From NCBI GenBank assembly GCA_031549665.1, contig JAVBPJ010000007.1, positions 1-64,000 of the forward strand: 64,000 bases of DNA. Reading direction: 5' to 3'. Position numbers and translations under genes: made by a program. Below, one piece after another: positions 16,854 to 26,085 of this stretch. Under the pieces are notes generated by a model. The model saw nothing but the letters and a program-made list of their open reading frames with translations, had not been told where the DNA came from and made no database searches. This DNA is from Rikenella sp031549665. Its GTDB lineage: Bacteria; Bacteroidota; Bacteroidia; Bacteroidales; Rikenellaceae. Position 1 is the stretch's first letter; each line of letters begins with the position of its first letter.

Positions 16854-17485
16854 AACAGGGAGCCTCTGACCGCCTGCTGGTACTGGCGTTGGGGTGGGCC
16901 GGCGAGCCGCGCATGATCGAACACCTGCTCTGGGACGGCGACCTGCTCTGTTTGTGGGACTACCGCACGGTGGAACTTCCCGAGGGATTGACAGCACAAA
17001 TAGACTCCTATACGCACCGCCACCTGCTTGCCTGGTCGTTCGGCGTATGGGCCGCCGCACACCTGTTCGGCGAACGGATCGCGTGGGATTCTGCGGTTGC
17101 CCTGAACGGAACTCCGAGGCCCGTGGATCCTGATCTGGGAATCCCGCCCCGGGCCTTTGCCGTTACCCTGAAAAGTTTGGAAACCGCCGGGACGCTCAAA
17201 TTTCTCGAGCGCATGTGCGGTCCTTACCTGCAAGAGTACCTGCGCCATCGGTCGCTCAGGCCGCTGGATGAAGTGGTCGACGAACTCAAACGCCTCGCGC
17301 AGCAAGCTGTCGATGATCCCCGGTTGCCGTGGAGCCGTGCGGTGGTAGGGGAGCGCGACCAGATTTTTCCGCCCGGGGCGATGATCGCTTATTGGGAATC
17401 GAGCGATGTACCCGTAACCACCGATCCCGACTTGCCCCATTATCCCTTTTACCGACCCGATTGCCTGGCGCAATGGCTGCGATGA
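16835..17485 (+). CDS. bioG: Pimeloyl-ACP methyl ester carboxylesterase (BioG)
   Basis: This 216-residue alpha/beta hydrolase is of the BioG/DUF452 type. It removes the methyl ester from pimeloyl-ACP, ending the BioC-masked fatty-acid cycle. The nucleophile elbow is AWSFGVWAA with Ser68. The start at 16835 lies inside the end of bioF and is preferred because it gives the family-typical short N-terminus (ending ...LLVLALGWAG). The stop overlaps the bioC start. Placement between bioF and bioC is typical for this esterase in Bacteroidota. Confidence 0.92.
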   Translation: MQATWVKQGASDRLLVLALGWAGEPRMIEHLLWDGDLLCLWDYRTVELPEGLTAQIDSYTHRHLLAWSFGVWAAAHLFGERIAWDSAVALNGTPRPVDPDLGIPPRAFAVTLKSLETAGTLKFLERMCGPYLQEYLRHRSLRPLDEVVDELKRLAQQAVDDPRLPWSRAVVGERDQIFPPGAMIAYWESSDVPVTTDPDLPHYPFYRPDCLAQWLR

Positions 17486-18216
17486 AACACGACAAAGAGT
17501 TGATACGCCGCCGCTTTGAGCAACGCCTGGAGAGCTACGACAGCCTCGCCACGGTGCAGCGCGCCATTGCCGAACGGCTGGCGGAGCGGATTTTTGAACA
17601 CATGGAGCGTCCGCCCCTCACAGCCGTGGAGATCGGCACGGGCACGGGTTTTTTGACCCGCCCGCTGACGGCGCGTTTCTCAACGACCCACTGGCTGCTG
17701 AACGACCTGGTTGCCGGAAGCCGCGCTTTTCTTCCCGAGGGACTCCCCTTTGTTGCGGGCGATGGCGAAACGATGGAGCTTCCCGAGCGGATCGACCTGA
17801 TCGCCTCGGCCTCGACCGTACAATGGTTCGACGACCTGCCGCTGTTTTTGGAACGGGCCGCCCGCCGATTGGCCCCGGGCGGAGTTGTGGCCCTGTCGAC
17901 TTTCGGCCCCGCCCATTTTCGGGAAATTACCGCCACCACGGGGCAGGGGCTGGACTATCCGACCCTCGAATCGCTGGCGGCGTGGTGCGAGGCCGCGGGA
18001 CTCGAACCCCTGCACGCAGAACAGTGGGAGGAGCAGAAACGCTACGACAACCCGATCGAGGTGCTGCGCCACCTGAAAGCCACCGGCGTGAACGCCGTCG
18101 TCGCCGAGCGGTGGACACACGGCCGCCTGCGCCGTTTCGAAGCCGACTACCGCCGCCTTTACCCCGACGTTCCTCTGACGTTCCACCCCCTGCTGATGAT
18201 TGCCCGAAAACGATGA
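17482..18216 (+). CDS. bioC: Malonyl-ACP O-methyltransferase
   Basis: This 244-residue SAM-dependent methyltransferase masks malonyl-ACP as its methyl ester, so that fatty-acid synthase can build the pimeloyl chain of biotin. The SAM motif VEIGTGTGFLTRPL starts at about residue 49, followed by the ASASTVQWFDD segment characteristic of BioC. The start overlaps the bioG stop (ATGA). An ATG nine bases further upstream would add three residues and cannot be excluded. The stop overlaps the bioD start in the same way. Confidence 0.93.
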   Translation: MKHDKELIRRRFEQRLESYDSLATVQRAIAERLAERIFEHMERPPLTAVEIGTGTGFLTRPLTARFSTTHWLLNDLVAGSRAFLPEGLPFVAGDGETMELPERIDLIASASTVQWFDDLPLFLERAARRLAPGGVVALSTFGPAHFREITATTGQGLDYPTLESLAAWCEAAGLEPLHAEQWEEQKRYDNPIEVLRHLKATGVNAVVAERWTHGRLRRFEADYRRLYPDVPLTFHPLLMIARKR

Positions 18217-18881
18217 ACCCCACGCTGTTCCCCGGAGTCTATTTTGTGAGCGGCATCGACACCGACGCCGGAAAGAGCTACGCTACCGGCCTGCTGGCCC
18301 GCCGCCTGATGGCCGATGGGCAGCGGGTGCTGACCCAAAAACTGGTGCAGACCGGCGGCGGAGAGATCTCCGAAGACATTGTGCTGCACCGCCGGCTGAT
18401 GGGCGTTCCGCTCCAACCCGAGGACAGGGACGGCACCACCTGCGGGCAACTGTTCGGCCACCCCTGTTCGCCCCATTTGGCCGCGCAGCTCGAAGGACGG
18501 GAGGTCGATCTGGAGCGGATCGACCGTTCGACCGAGTTGCTGCGCACGCGCTGCGACACCCTGCTGATCGAGGGGGCGGGCGGTTTGATGGTTCCTCTGC
18601 GGCCCGACTGCCTGACCATCGACTACCTGAGGGACCGGAACCTGCCGCTGCTGCTGGTTACTTCGGCCCGGCTGGGCAGCCTGAACCATACCCTGCTCAG
18701 TTTGGAAGCCTGCCGCACCCGCGGGATCCGATTGGCCGGAATCCTGTTCAACCACTTTCCCGCCACCGATCCGCTGATTGCCGAAGACACCCGCAACTAC
18801 CTGAAAAATCACGTGAACGGCCTGTTCCCGCAAGCCCGTTGGATTGAAATAGAACTTTTCCCGACCGATGACATTCCCTAA
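18213..18881 (+). CDS. bioD: Dethiobiotin synthetase
   Basis: This 222-residue P-loop enzyme closes the ureido ring of dethiobiotin from diaminononanoate, CO2 and ATP. Walker A GIDTDAGKS lies at 14-22, and LIEGAGGLMVPL is the typical second motif. It begins in an ATGA overlap with bioC, and the next gene starts 14 bases before its stop. No bioB (biotin synthase) is in the window, so the last step must be encoded elsewhere. Confidence 0.95.
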   Translation: MNPTLFPGVYFVSGIDTDAGKSYATGLLARRLMADGQRVLTQKLVQTGGGEISEDIVLHRRLMGVPLQPEDRDGTTCGQLFGHPCSPHLAAQLEGREVDLERIDRSTELLRTRCDTLLIEGAGGLMVPLRPDCLTIDYLRDRNLPLLLVTSARLGSLNHTLLSLEACRTRGIRLAGILFNHFPATDPLIAEDTRNYLKNHVNGLFPQARWIEIELFPTDDIP

Positions 18882-19674
18882 CAAGACCTCGCTCCGTTTT
18901 TGGCTTTTTCCCGTTAGTCTGCTGCTGGCCTTTGTGCTGAGCAGCTACCTGGCCGCTTACCTGGCCCGGTTGATTTTTCCGGCGCCCGAGGGCCTGACCC
19001 TGCTGGCGGGCTACTCCCTGGCCTTTTTGTTCACGATCGGATGGGCGTCGGCCTACCGCCGGAGCGGCGCGTTTGTCTACCTCCCCTCGTGGCATCCGCG
19101 CCGCTGGAAGTTCCGGCCCCAGGCGGTGCTTTTGGGCCTGTTGCTGACCTTCGCCGTTTCGATCGTACTCACCCCGCTGCTCAATCTCCCTTTCTTCGCA
19201 GGCGATTACGCCGAACTGACGGATCAGATGGCCCGCACGGTGAACAGTCCCTGGGGGATAGCGACCACGCTGCTGGCGGCTCCGATTTTGGAAGAGTACC
19301 TGTTCCGGGGGATTCTGCAAACAACCCTGACTCGCCGTCTGGGCCCCTTGGGAGGGATTGCCATTGCCTCGCTGCTTTTCGGGGCGATACATATCCACCC
19401 CTATCAGGTGCTGTACGCAACGTTGTTGGGAATGATCCTCGGGATGGTGTACTGGCGCACCGCGTCGCTGCTGAACGCCGTAGCGATCCATTTCCTGAAC
19501 AATGCCATCACCCTGTTGCTTTATTTCAATTCCGGCGACACCCCGGTGGAAGAGACCCTGCTTCGCCAGCCCCGGCTCGGCCCCTGGCTCTATGCGGCGG
19601 CGGCCGCGTGTTTGCTGGCCGGTGTTGTGGTCTCGGTGCTGGTGGTCCGGAAACGGAGCCGAAGTAGCCGATAA
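18868..19674 (+). CDS. CPBP family intramembrane glutamic protease
   Basis: This 268-residue polytopic membrane protein has the CPBP/Rce1-like motifs: Glu142-Glu143 in EEYLFRG (EExxxR), then HIHP and HFLNN, which together form the active site of this intramembrane protease group. About seven hydrophobic segments are visible. Bacterial members act in peptide maturation or self-immunity, but the substrate here is unknown. Its start lies within the end of bioD, so it is probably expressed with the biotin operon. That coupling may have no functional meaning. Confidence 0.88.
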   Translation: MTFPNKTSLRFWLFPVSLLLAFVLSSYLAAYLARLIFPAPEGLTLLAGYSLAFLFTIGWASAYRRSGAFVYLPSWHPRRWKFRPQAVLLGLLLTFAVSIVLTPLLNLPFFAGDYAELTDQMARTVNSPWGIATTLLAAPILEEYLFRGILQTTLTRRLGPLGGIAIASLLFGAIHIHPYQVLYATLLGMILGMVYWRTASLLNAVAIHFLNNAITLLLYFNSGDTPVEETLLRQPRLGPWLYAAAAACLLAGVVVSVLVVRKRSRSSR

Positions 19675-19689
19675 ACCAAAAGAATTCGC

Positions 19690-19697
19690 TATTTTTG
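19690..19697 (+). promoter_or_regulatory. Candidate -7 box for the folding-factor genes
   Basis: TATTTTTG matches the TAnnTTTG consensus and lies 17 bases before the start codon at 19715. No clear -33 TTTG is seen. Confidence 0.45.
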
Positions 19698-19714
19698 CCC
19701 GTTGAAGCCGATCC

Positions 19715-20590
19715 ATGCGCATTGAAATGACTCGAACTCCCTTGCTGACCCTGTTGCTGCTGGCCACCCTGTTGGTTGGTTGCAACCGGCTGAAGTTGTA
19801 CAACTTCTCGGGCGGCGAGGTGGTCGCTTCGGTGGGGGATAAAGAGCTTTACCTGAGCCAGATGGCGGGGATGATCGATCCCACCCTTTCGCCCGAAGAC
19901 AGCGCCGCCGCCGCCCGCCTGATTATCGAAAACTGGGTGCGCAGGGAGTTGAAAGCCGCCGCCGCCGAGGCCGCCCTGCCCGAGGGGCAGACCGATATCG
20001 ACACCATGGTGGCCGCCTACCGCGCCTCGCTGCTCTCGTACCGCTACGAACAGCAATGGCTTTCGAGCCGCATGGACACGGTGGTAACCTCCCAGCAGAT
20101 TACCGAATACTACCGTTCGCACAGCGACGATTTACGCCTTCCCGGCCCCATTGTCAAGGCCCGGGTGGCCCGCCTCCCCGTGGGGCTGCGCCAAAGCAAC
20201 AAACTGGAAGAGATGTTCCGCTCCGACCGTCAGAGCGATTGGGACGACTTCAACAACATTTGCCAGAAAAACGGATACCGGGTCGACGATTTTTCCGAAT
20301 GGATCGACTTTGGAGCGGTGGTACTGCGCCTGCCTTTTCCGTACGGCAATTTCGACGAATTTTTGCGGCAACGCAAGTACTACGAGGTGGAAGACGACCA
20401 GTACAAATACATGTTGCTGATCACCTCGTACCTGCCCGCTGGAGAGCTCTCTCCCGTGGAACTGGAACGGGAAAACATCCGCAAGGTGATTCTCAACAAG
20501 CGGCGGCAAGCCCTGTTGACACACCTGGAAGACAGCCTGTACCGGCAGGGAGTCCAGTTCAAGCAATTCAAAATCAATACGAAGGAATAA
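19715..20590 (+). CDS. SurA/PpiC-like lipoprotein, likely periplasmic folding factor
   Basis: This is a 291-residue lipoprotein with lipobox LVGC (Cys23). After the signal, the region EVVASVGDKELYLSQM resembles the start of SurA/PpiC-type chaperones, and the remainder is largely helical, with no convincing parvulin catalytic domain. It is followed after six bases by a second SurA-like gene with clear parvulin domains, and then by an OstA-like gene. The three form a conserved-looking outer-membrane biogenesis set. An alternative start at 19727 would shorten the signal peptide by four residues. Confidence 0.75.
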   Translation: MRIEMTRTPLLTLLLLATLLVGCNRLKLYNFSGGEVVASVGDKELYLSQMAGMIDPTLSPEDSAAAARLIIENWVRRELKAAAAEAALPEGQTDIDTMVAAYRASLLSYRYEQQWLSSRMDTVVTSQQITEYYRSHSDDLRLPGPIVKARVARLPVGLRQSNKLEEMFRSDRQSDWDDFNNICQKNGYRVDDFSEWIDFGAVVLRLPFPYGNFDEFLRQRKYYEVEDDQYKYMLLITSYLPAGELSPVELERENIRKVILNKRRQALLTHLEDSLYRQGVQFKQFKINTKE

Positions 20591-20596
20591 ACCCCT

Positions 20597-22024
20597 ATGA
20601 GAAAAATCCTGTTCCTTATTGCTGCCCTGGCCTGGGGCGTTTCTGCCGCTCCGGCGCAAGAAAAACAACGATACATCATCGACGAAGTGGTTGCCATTGT
20701 CGGCGACAAGCCCATCCTGCGTTCCGAACTCGAGGTGATGACTCACACCCTGCAGTCCGAACGCGCCCAAAGGGGGAGCCTGGACACCCGTCCGGCCCAG
20801 GACGAAGCGCTGGAGCAACTGCTCACCTTCCGCCTGCTTTCGGTGCAGGCCCGTCTCGACTCGCTGGATAAAAACCTGCCCGACATGCAGAGCCGCGTTG
20901 AGGAACAGATCAACCGGATGGTGGTGAGCGCCGGCTCGGTACGCGCCCTCGAAAAACGCTACGGGAAAGAAATTTACAGCATCAAGGACGATATGCTCCG
21001 GCAGGTGGAGGACGAACAGCTTGCCCGACAGCTTCAAAGCGACGTGATGAACAAGGTGACGGTTACCTATTCCGAAGTGCGTGATTTTTTCCAAAAAATA
21101 CCCACCGATTCGCTCGAACCCGTCCCCGAACAGTACGTTTATGCACAAATTGTGCGCCTGCCGCCCGATACCAAAGAGCGTAAGTTCGAGGTGCGGCAAA
21201 CCCTGCTGGGCTACCGCCAGCGGGTGTTGAACGGCGAGAACTTCGCTTCGCTGGCCCGCCTCTATTCGATGGACCGCGGCACCGGAGCCAAGGGGGGCGA
21301 GTGGGGTCCCGACGAGGTCAATAAACTGGTCGCTCCGTTTGTCGAAGGAATCGAAAACCTGAAGCCCGGCCAGGTATCCGAGGTCATCGAAACCAAATAC
21401 GGCTACCACATCGTCCAGATGATCTCGAAAAAAGGCGACCTTGTCCATTTCCGCCAAATTTTGCTCAAACCCCAGTTCAACATCGAAGAGACCGAACGGG
21501 AGACGAAGCTGTTGGACAGCATCGCAAAGGCGGTCGGTACCGACAAGGAGGCCTTCGACCGCGCGGTAACCGTCTATTCGATGGATGCCCAGACGCGGCA
21601 GAATCAGGGGGTGGTTTACAACTCGCAGGCGGCCGAGTATTACTACGACGCCAAGTACGCATCCACCCGTTTCTTCAAAGACGCCATTACCAAGCCCGAG
21701 GACGTTATGGCGCTCTCCAAATTGAAAGAGGGAGAAGTGTCGGCCCCCTTCGAAGGGATGGACGACAAGGGAAATACCATCTACAAAATCGTCCGGCTGA
21801 ACGAGGTGATCCCCTCCCACCTGGCCAACCTCGGAGACGACTACGAAATCATCGAAACCTACGCCCTTACCGACAAGCAGAACCGCGTTTTCGACAAGTG
21901 GCTCGACGAGAAGCTGAAAACCATGTACATCTACATCGCCCCCCCCTATCGGGACGTCCAGTTCGACCGCGACTGGCTGAAAACCGGAAAATCGCGCGGA
22001 TTCGAAGAACCCCAACAGCAGTAG
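20597..22024 (+). CDS. SurA-like peptidyl-prolyl isomerase
   Basis: This is a 475-residue periplasmic chaperone/isomerase. A signal peptide of about 21 residues precedes a SurA N-terminal domain (IIDEVVAIVGDKPILRSELE). Two parvulin-like regions follow. The first carries YSMDRGTGAKGGEWG and ETKYGYHIVQMI, the usual PpiC core; the second, around 270-380, is divergent. Such proteins escort outer-membrane proteins through the periplasm. It sits between another SurA-like lipoprotein and an OstA-like gene, which supports a role in envelope assembly. Confidence 0.9.
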   Translation: MRKILFLIAALAWGVSAAPAQEKQRYIIDEVVAIVGDKPILRSELEVMTHTLQSERAQRGSLDTRPAQDEALEQLLTFRLLSVQARLDSLDKNLPDMQSRVEEQINRMVVSAGSVRALEKRYGKEIYSIKDDMLRQVEDEQLARQLQSDVMNKVTVTYSEVRDFFQKIPTDSLEPVPEQYVYAQIVRLPPDTKERKFEVRQTLLGYRQRVLNGENFASLARLYSMDRGTGAKGGEWGPDEVNKLVAPFVEGIENLKPGQVSEVIETKYGYHIVQMISKKGDLVHFRQILLKPQFNIEETERETKLLDSIAKAVGTDKEAFDRAVTVYSMDAQTRQNQGVVYNSQAAEYYYDAKYASTRFFKDAITKPEDVMALSKLKEGEVSAPFEGMDDKGNTIYKIVRLNEVIPSHLANLGDDYEIIETYALTDKQNRVFDKWLDEKLKTMYIYIAPPYRDVQFDRDWLKTGKSRGFEEPQQQ

Positions 22025-22037
22025 CCTCCTTTTTTCC

Positions 22038-24326
22038 GTGTCCGCCCACTCTCCCCACGATCGCCGCAAGCGGATCATTGTCCGCCTGGCCCTGCTGTTT
22101 TGGGTCGGGGCCGCTTTTGGCGGAGCGGGTATCGGGTGGAGCTTCGAGCCGCAGAACCCTCCGGTGCGTCCGGCAGCGAATCAGGCTCTGCCCCAAACGC
22201 TCCTCCCTCCTCCTGAAAAGAGCGAGCCTAAAAAATCGAAAGTCGACTACCTGGGCGACGTGAGCCGGCAGGTACGCGGCGACAGCGCCATCTACATTGT
22301 AGGCAATGTCGCGTTCCACCACAACGGTACCTTCATGGAGTGCGACAGCGTCGTGCGGCACAACGAGTCGTGGCTGGAGGGCTTTGGCAAAGTGGTCATC
22401 AAAAAAGACACAACCTTCATTTATGCCGACCACGTCAGCTACGACGGCAACACCAACATCGCTAAAATCTACTCGCCGCTGATCAAACTGGTGAATGGCG
22501 ATGCGGTAGGTTGGATCTACAATTACATGGAATTCAACACCCTGACCAGCGTAGGGGAGTACAACCAGGCGGGCGTAATCACCCAGCGCGACAACCTGAT
22601 GGAGTCGGACAGCGGAATCTACTACGGGTCGACCAACCAGATCAAATTCATGGGACGGGTGTCCATGCGGAACGATAACTACAAAATCCGCACCGACTCG
22701 GTCGCCTATCATCTCGACCACGAAGTCGTTACGTTCCTCACAAGGACCTACGTGTGGGACAAAGACCGCGATTTTTTCATGGCCGACCGCGGCGAGTACA
22801 TCCGCAGCACCGAAACCTACCACTTCACGTTGCGTCCCTACGCCCTGACTCCCGATCAGGAGTACTGGTCGGATACCATGAACTACGAGAGCCGGATGAA
22901 ACAGGTAACCATGCGCGGGAATCTGCAAATGCTCGACACGGTGAACAAAACGCTGGCCTTCGGCGACTACGGCTACTACAACGACAGCCTCAAGAGCGGC
23001 CTGCTCACCCGCAACCCGTCGATCATCGCCTACGAGCAACCCGACAGTACGGGCCAAGAGGCCGACAGTTCGTTCATGCGGGCCGATGCGTTTTACTTCG
23101 ATTCGTACCCTCCCGGGAAATCCAAACCCGATGCCGTTGTTTCAGACCTTCCGGCCGTTTCGAAAGAACGCGGCGATGGCCTGGAACAGGAATTGCCGCC
23201 ATCATCGCTTCCCGCGAAAACCGACCCGTTGTCGGACGATCTGGTGCCGCAGGCAATGATGGCTCCCGACGAAATCCAACCCCCCAAGGAGAACCGCTCC
23301 GAGGCTCGTTCCCGACGCAGGCAGGCGAAGGAAAATGTTGCACCTCCCGTACGCGACACCTTGCTTTCCGTGGTTGCCGCTCCAACCGCTCCGGAGGCCG
23401 CGCCCGTAGCTGTCGATTCGATTCCCGCAGCTTTCGCCGGTAGGGATTCCGTAGGGACGCATGTCCCCGATTCTTTGTTGGTATCCGACTCATCGCTCCG
23501 GAAAGGTGCGCTCTCCGACACGGTGTTGCGGACGAAACAGGAGCCGCTCCCGGCCGACTCCGCCAGGAAAGATACCCTCGAACGGGTGGTGCGCGCTTTC
23601 CATCACGTGAAACTTTACCGGAAAGATGCGCAGGCCATCGCCGACTCAATGATCAGTTTTTCGGTCGATTCCACTTCGTCGTTCTTCGGCCGTCCGATGC
23701 TTTGGAGCGGACAAAACCAATTGACGGCCGACCGGATCGACCTCTATACACGAAACGAAAAACTGGACTACGCCGACTTTATCGGTTCGCCTTTCACGAC
23801 CCAACAGGTGCGCGAGGGCGACTCCGTTCACTTCAATCAGGCGCAGTCGCGCTTCATGAAGGCGTGGTTTGCCAACAACGAAATCGTGCGGGCCCAACTC
23901 TCCGGCAACGTGCTGAACCATTACTACATGGAGGAGAAACGCCACCTGGACAAGTTCGCCGTGCTGTCGAGCGCCACCCTCACCATCCGTTTCGCCAACC
24001 GGGAACCCAGCCGCTTCGCCTGGCAGGGAGACGTCAACTACACGATCTATCCGATCAATAAAATTCCGGAGGAACAGTCGGAAAGACTGCCCAATTTTGT
24101 GTGGACTCCCCAGCTCCGCCCCCAAAACAGGTACGAAATTACCACCCGAACCATCCGTCCCTCGGAACGGGCCGTGGCCATCGAATATGCCAAGCCCGAG
24201 TTCCCGATCGACGAGCGTACGCGCCTCTACCGCGAAGAACTGCTCAAGGGGGGTACATGGCACGACCGGAACGATCAACTGAAGTTCTCGATCGCAGATT
24301 TCGAAGAGCGCAAATTGCCGTTCTAA
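22038..24326 (+). CDS. OstA-like (LptA/LptD N-domain) protein
   Basis: This 762-residue exported protein starts with GTG; the nearest downstream ATG lies well inside the domain. A signal-anchor region spans about 13-38. It is followed by repeated beta-strand segments of the OstA/LptA jelly-roll kind (GDSAIYIVGNVAFHHNG, YADHVSYDG, TFIY), which in other bacteria bind lipopolysaccharide in transit. About 150 residues (roughly 360-515) are Pro/Ser/Ala-rich and probably disordered, dividing the fold in two. The usual LptD barrel is absent, as in other Bacteroidota OstA-like proteins. A strong terminator follows. Confidence 0.85.
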   Translation: MSAHSPHDRRKRIIVRLALLFWVGAAFGGAGIGWSFEPQNPPVRPAANQALPQTLLPPPEKSEPKKSKVDYLGDVSRQVRGDSAIYIVGNVAFHHNGTFMECDSVVRHNESWLEGFGKVVIKKDTTFIYADHVSYDGNTNIAKIYSPLIKLVNGDAVGWIYNYMEFNTLTSVGEYNQAGVITQRDNLMESDSGIYYGSTNQIKFMGRVSMRNDNYKIRTDSVAYHLDHEVVTFLTRTYVWDKDRDFFMADRGEYIRSTETYHFTLRPYALTPDQEYWSDTMNYESRMKQVTMRGNLQMLDTVNKTLAFGDYGYYNDSLKSGLLTRNPSIIAYEQPDSTGQEADSSFMRADAFYFDSYPPGKSKPDAVVSDLPAVSKERGDGLEQELPPSSLPAKTDPLSDDLVPQAMMAPDEIQPPKENRSEARSRRRQAKENVAPPVRDTLLSVVAAPTAPEAAPVAVDSIPAAFAGRDSVGTHVPDSLLVSDSSLRKGALSDTVLRTKQEPLPADSARKDTLERVVRAFHHVKLYRKDAQAIADSMISFSVDSTSSFFGRPMLWSGQNQLTADRIDLYTRNEKLDYADFIGSPFTTQQVREGDSVHFNQAQSRFMKAWFANNEIVRAQLSGNVLNHYYMEEKRHLDKFAVLSSATLTIRFANREPSRFAWQGDVNYTIYPINKIPEEQSERLPNFVWTPQLRPQNRYEITTRTIRPSERAVAIEYAKPEFPIDERTRLYREELLKGGTWHDRNDQLKFSIADFEERKLPF

Positions 24327-24425
24327 GCCCTCGTTCGAAGCGCGGTCTCAAGGAGCTAGGGGTGGAAACCGCCAGGGAAGAGCGGGGACTGTTGTCCGTT
24401 CAGTGAGGGAGGAAGTGTGATTTTA

Positions 24426-24469
24426 ACGCAGCGAGGAACCCCGGTTACAGGGTTCCTCGCTGCGTTTTT
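24426..24469 (+). terminator. Intrinsic terminator after the OstA-like gene
   Basis: A perfect 15-bp stem (24426-24440 with 24451-24465) and a T-run (24465-24469) follow the OstA-like gene. It probably ends the long plus-strand run that starts at parA. Confidence 0.9.
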
Positions 24470-24555
24470 CTGCCTCTGTCGTCCTTGTTCTATCCTCCGC
24501 TTGTCTTCTTTGTTTTAATCGAGCCATCGTCAGGCGATCGCCGGGCCGGAAACGA

Positions 24556-24588
24556 CGAGGGCTGCGCCGTTTAAAAGCGCAGCCCTCG
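24556..24588 (-). terminator. Hairpin terminator of the GH109 gene
   Basis: A perfect 12-bp stem (24556-24567 with 24577-24588) lies 25 bases beyond the stop of the minus-strand GH109 gene. The following T content is poor, so termination efficiency is uncertain. Confidence 0.6.
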
Positions 24589-24612
24589 GGCGTGGTCTTG
24601 TGTGTCCCGGAA

Positions 24613-26055
24613 TTACTTTGCCGGAGTGTCGGCGGGAGCCTTCGAGAACGTTTGGCCCTTGAGGCGGTCCCAGGCTCCGCGGGTGAAGTCGGGGATGGCG
24701 ACCGGTGCGCTGTTGTTGCGGATCGACACGCCGGTCAGCTCCGTCAGGCACGACCATTCGGCGGCGTCGTACACATCCATATCCAGCGGCAGGCCGTTGC
24801 GCAGGCAGTAAATCAGGCGGTAGTCCATCACGTAGTCCATGCCGCCGTGTCCGCCTACCTCTTTGGCCTTTTCGCCCACCTCTTTGTAGATGGGGTGTTG
24901 GTATTCGGCCATCAGTTTCTTAAACATTTCGGGGCCTACGGGGCTGTGGCCCGACAGGTTTTCATAATCTTTGTTGGGCAGGTCGGCTCCTTCGAGCGCG
25001 ATTTGGGTGGCGGGCCATTTTTGGGCAAATCCGTGCGTTCCGCTCACCATGTGGATGCGGCTGTAGGGACGGGGGCTGGTTACGTCGTGTTGGATCATCA
25101 TGCTCTTGCCCTTTTCGGTGCGGATCAGGGTCGAGGTGTGATCGCCCATTTTGTATTCCTTTTTGGCGTAGTCCGAATCTGCGCCGAATTTACGGGTGGC
25201 GTATTCAGTCATGCCGAACTGGTCGCTGTTGAGCGAGACCAGGTAGTTCATCTTGTCGCCGCGGTGCAGCCCCAGGATTTGAGCCACCGGGCCCAGACCG
25301 TGCGTGGGGTAGATGTCGCCCGTACGGTCCGTATTCTCTTTCAGGCGCCACATGTCGGCGTAGTGTCCCGGTTCGCCTTTCAGGGCGAAGTTCATCGAGC
25401 GCAGGTCGTGGATGTAGGCTCCCTCTACGTGGACGATTTCGCCGAACACGCCTTGTTGGGCCATGTTCAGGGTGGTCATTTCAAACTCGTCGTACACGCA
25501 GTTTTCAAGCATCATGCAGTGTTTGCGGGTTTGTTCGGCGGTGTTCACCAGGTCCCAGCATTGTTGCAGGGTCAGGGCGGCCGGAACCTCGATAGCCACG
25601 TGTTTGCCGGCCTTCATGGCGGCCACGGCAATGGGGGTGTGCCACTCCCAACCGGTGCAGATATACACCAGGTCGATGTTCGGATCCTGAATCATCTTCT
25701 GCCACACCAGCGTATCGCCGAAGTACTCGTTGGCGGCGGGGAATCCTCTGTCGGTCAGGATGGAGTTGGCCCGTTTCACGCGGTCTTCGTACACGTCGCA
25801 CAGGGCGGTGATTTTTGCGCCGGGAATGAAGGTGTAGCGACGGACGGCTTCTCCGCCGCGCATGCCCAGCCCGACGATGCCCACCCGAACGGTGTCGATG
25901 GGGGCGGTTACCAACTGCAGTACGTCGGTTTGTCCGGCGATGCGTTCGGGAACGGGAAACTCAATGATTTTCGGCGCGGATTTCGGCGCTTTGGCGCAGC
26001 CGGCAAGCGACAGGCCGATCAGCGACAGCAGGAGTAGCGAACGGAGGTGTTTCAT
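24613..26055 (-). CDS. Gfo/Idh/MocA-type glycosidase, GH109-like lipoprotein
   Basis: This 480-residue lipoprotein (lipobox SLAGC, Cys20) has an NAD-binding Rossmann domain (VGIVGLGMRGGEAVRRY, then ALCDVYEDRV). Further segments, EIPAAL-like EVPAALTLQQCWDLV, EFEMTTLNMAQQGVFGEIVH and YPTHGLGPVAQ, are those of glycoside hydrolase family 109. This family contains NAD-dependent alpha-N-acetylgalactosaminidases that act on blood-group A or mucin-type GalNAc. An exported location fits use of host glycans. A GH109 call over a generic oxidoreductase rests on the PTHGLGPV motif and neighbouring conserved strings recalled from family members. It is co-directional with a small protein gene 30 bases upstream. 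Confidence 0.85.
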   Translation of the reverse strand: MKHLRSLLLLSLIGLSLAGCAKAPKSAPKIIEFPVPERIAGQTDVLQLVTAPIDTVRVGIVGLGMRGGEAVRRYTFIPGAKITALCDVYEDRVKRANSILTDRGFPAANEYFGDTLVWQKMIQDPNIDLVYICTGWEWHTPIAVAAMKAGKHVAIEVPAALTLQQCWDLVNTAEQTRKHCMMLENCVYDEFEMTTLNMAQQGVFGEIVHVEGAYIHDLRSMNFALKGEPGHYADMWRLKENTDRTGDIYPTHGLGPVAQILGLHRGDKMNYLVSLNSDQFGMTEYATRKFGADSDYAKKEYKMGDHTSTLIRTEKGKSMMIQHDVTSPRPYSRIHMVSGTHGFAQKWPATQIALEGADLPNKDYENLSGHSPVGPEMFKKLMAEYQHPIYKEVGEKAKEVGGHGGMDYVMDYRLIYCLRNGLPLDMDVYDAAEWSCLTELTGVSIRNNSAPVAIPDFTRGAWDRLKGQTFSKAPADTPAK

Positions 26056-26085
26056 GGGAGTATCAGGGATTTTTCAGGGTGTTGG

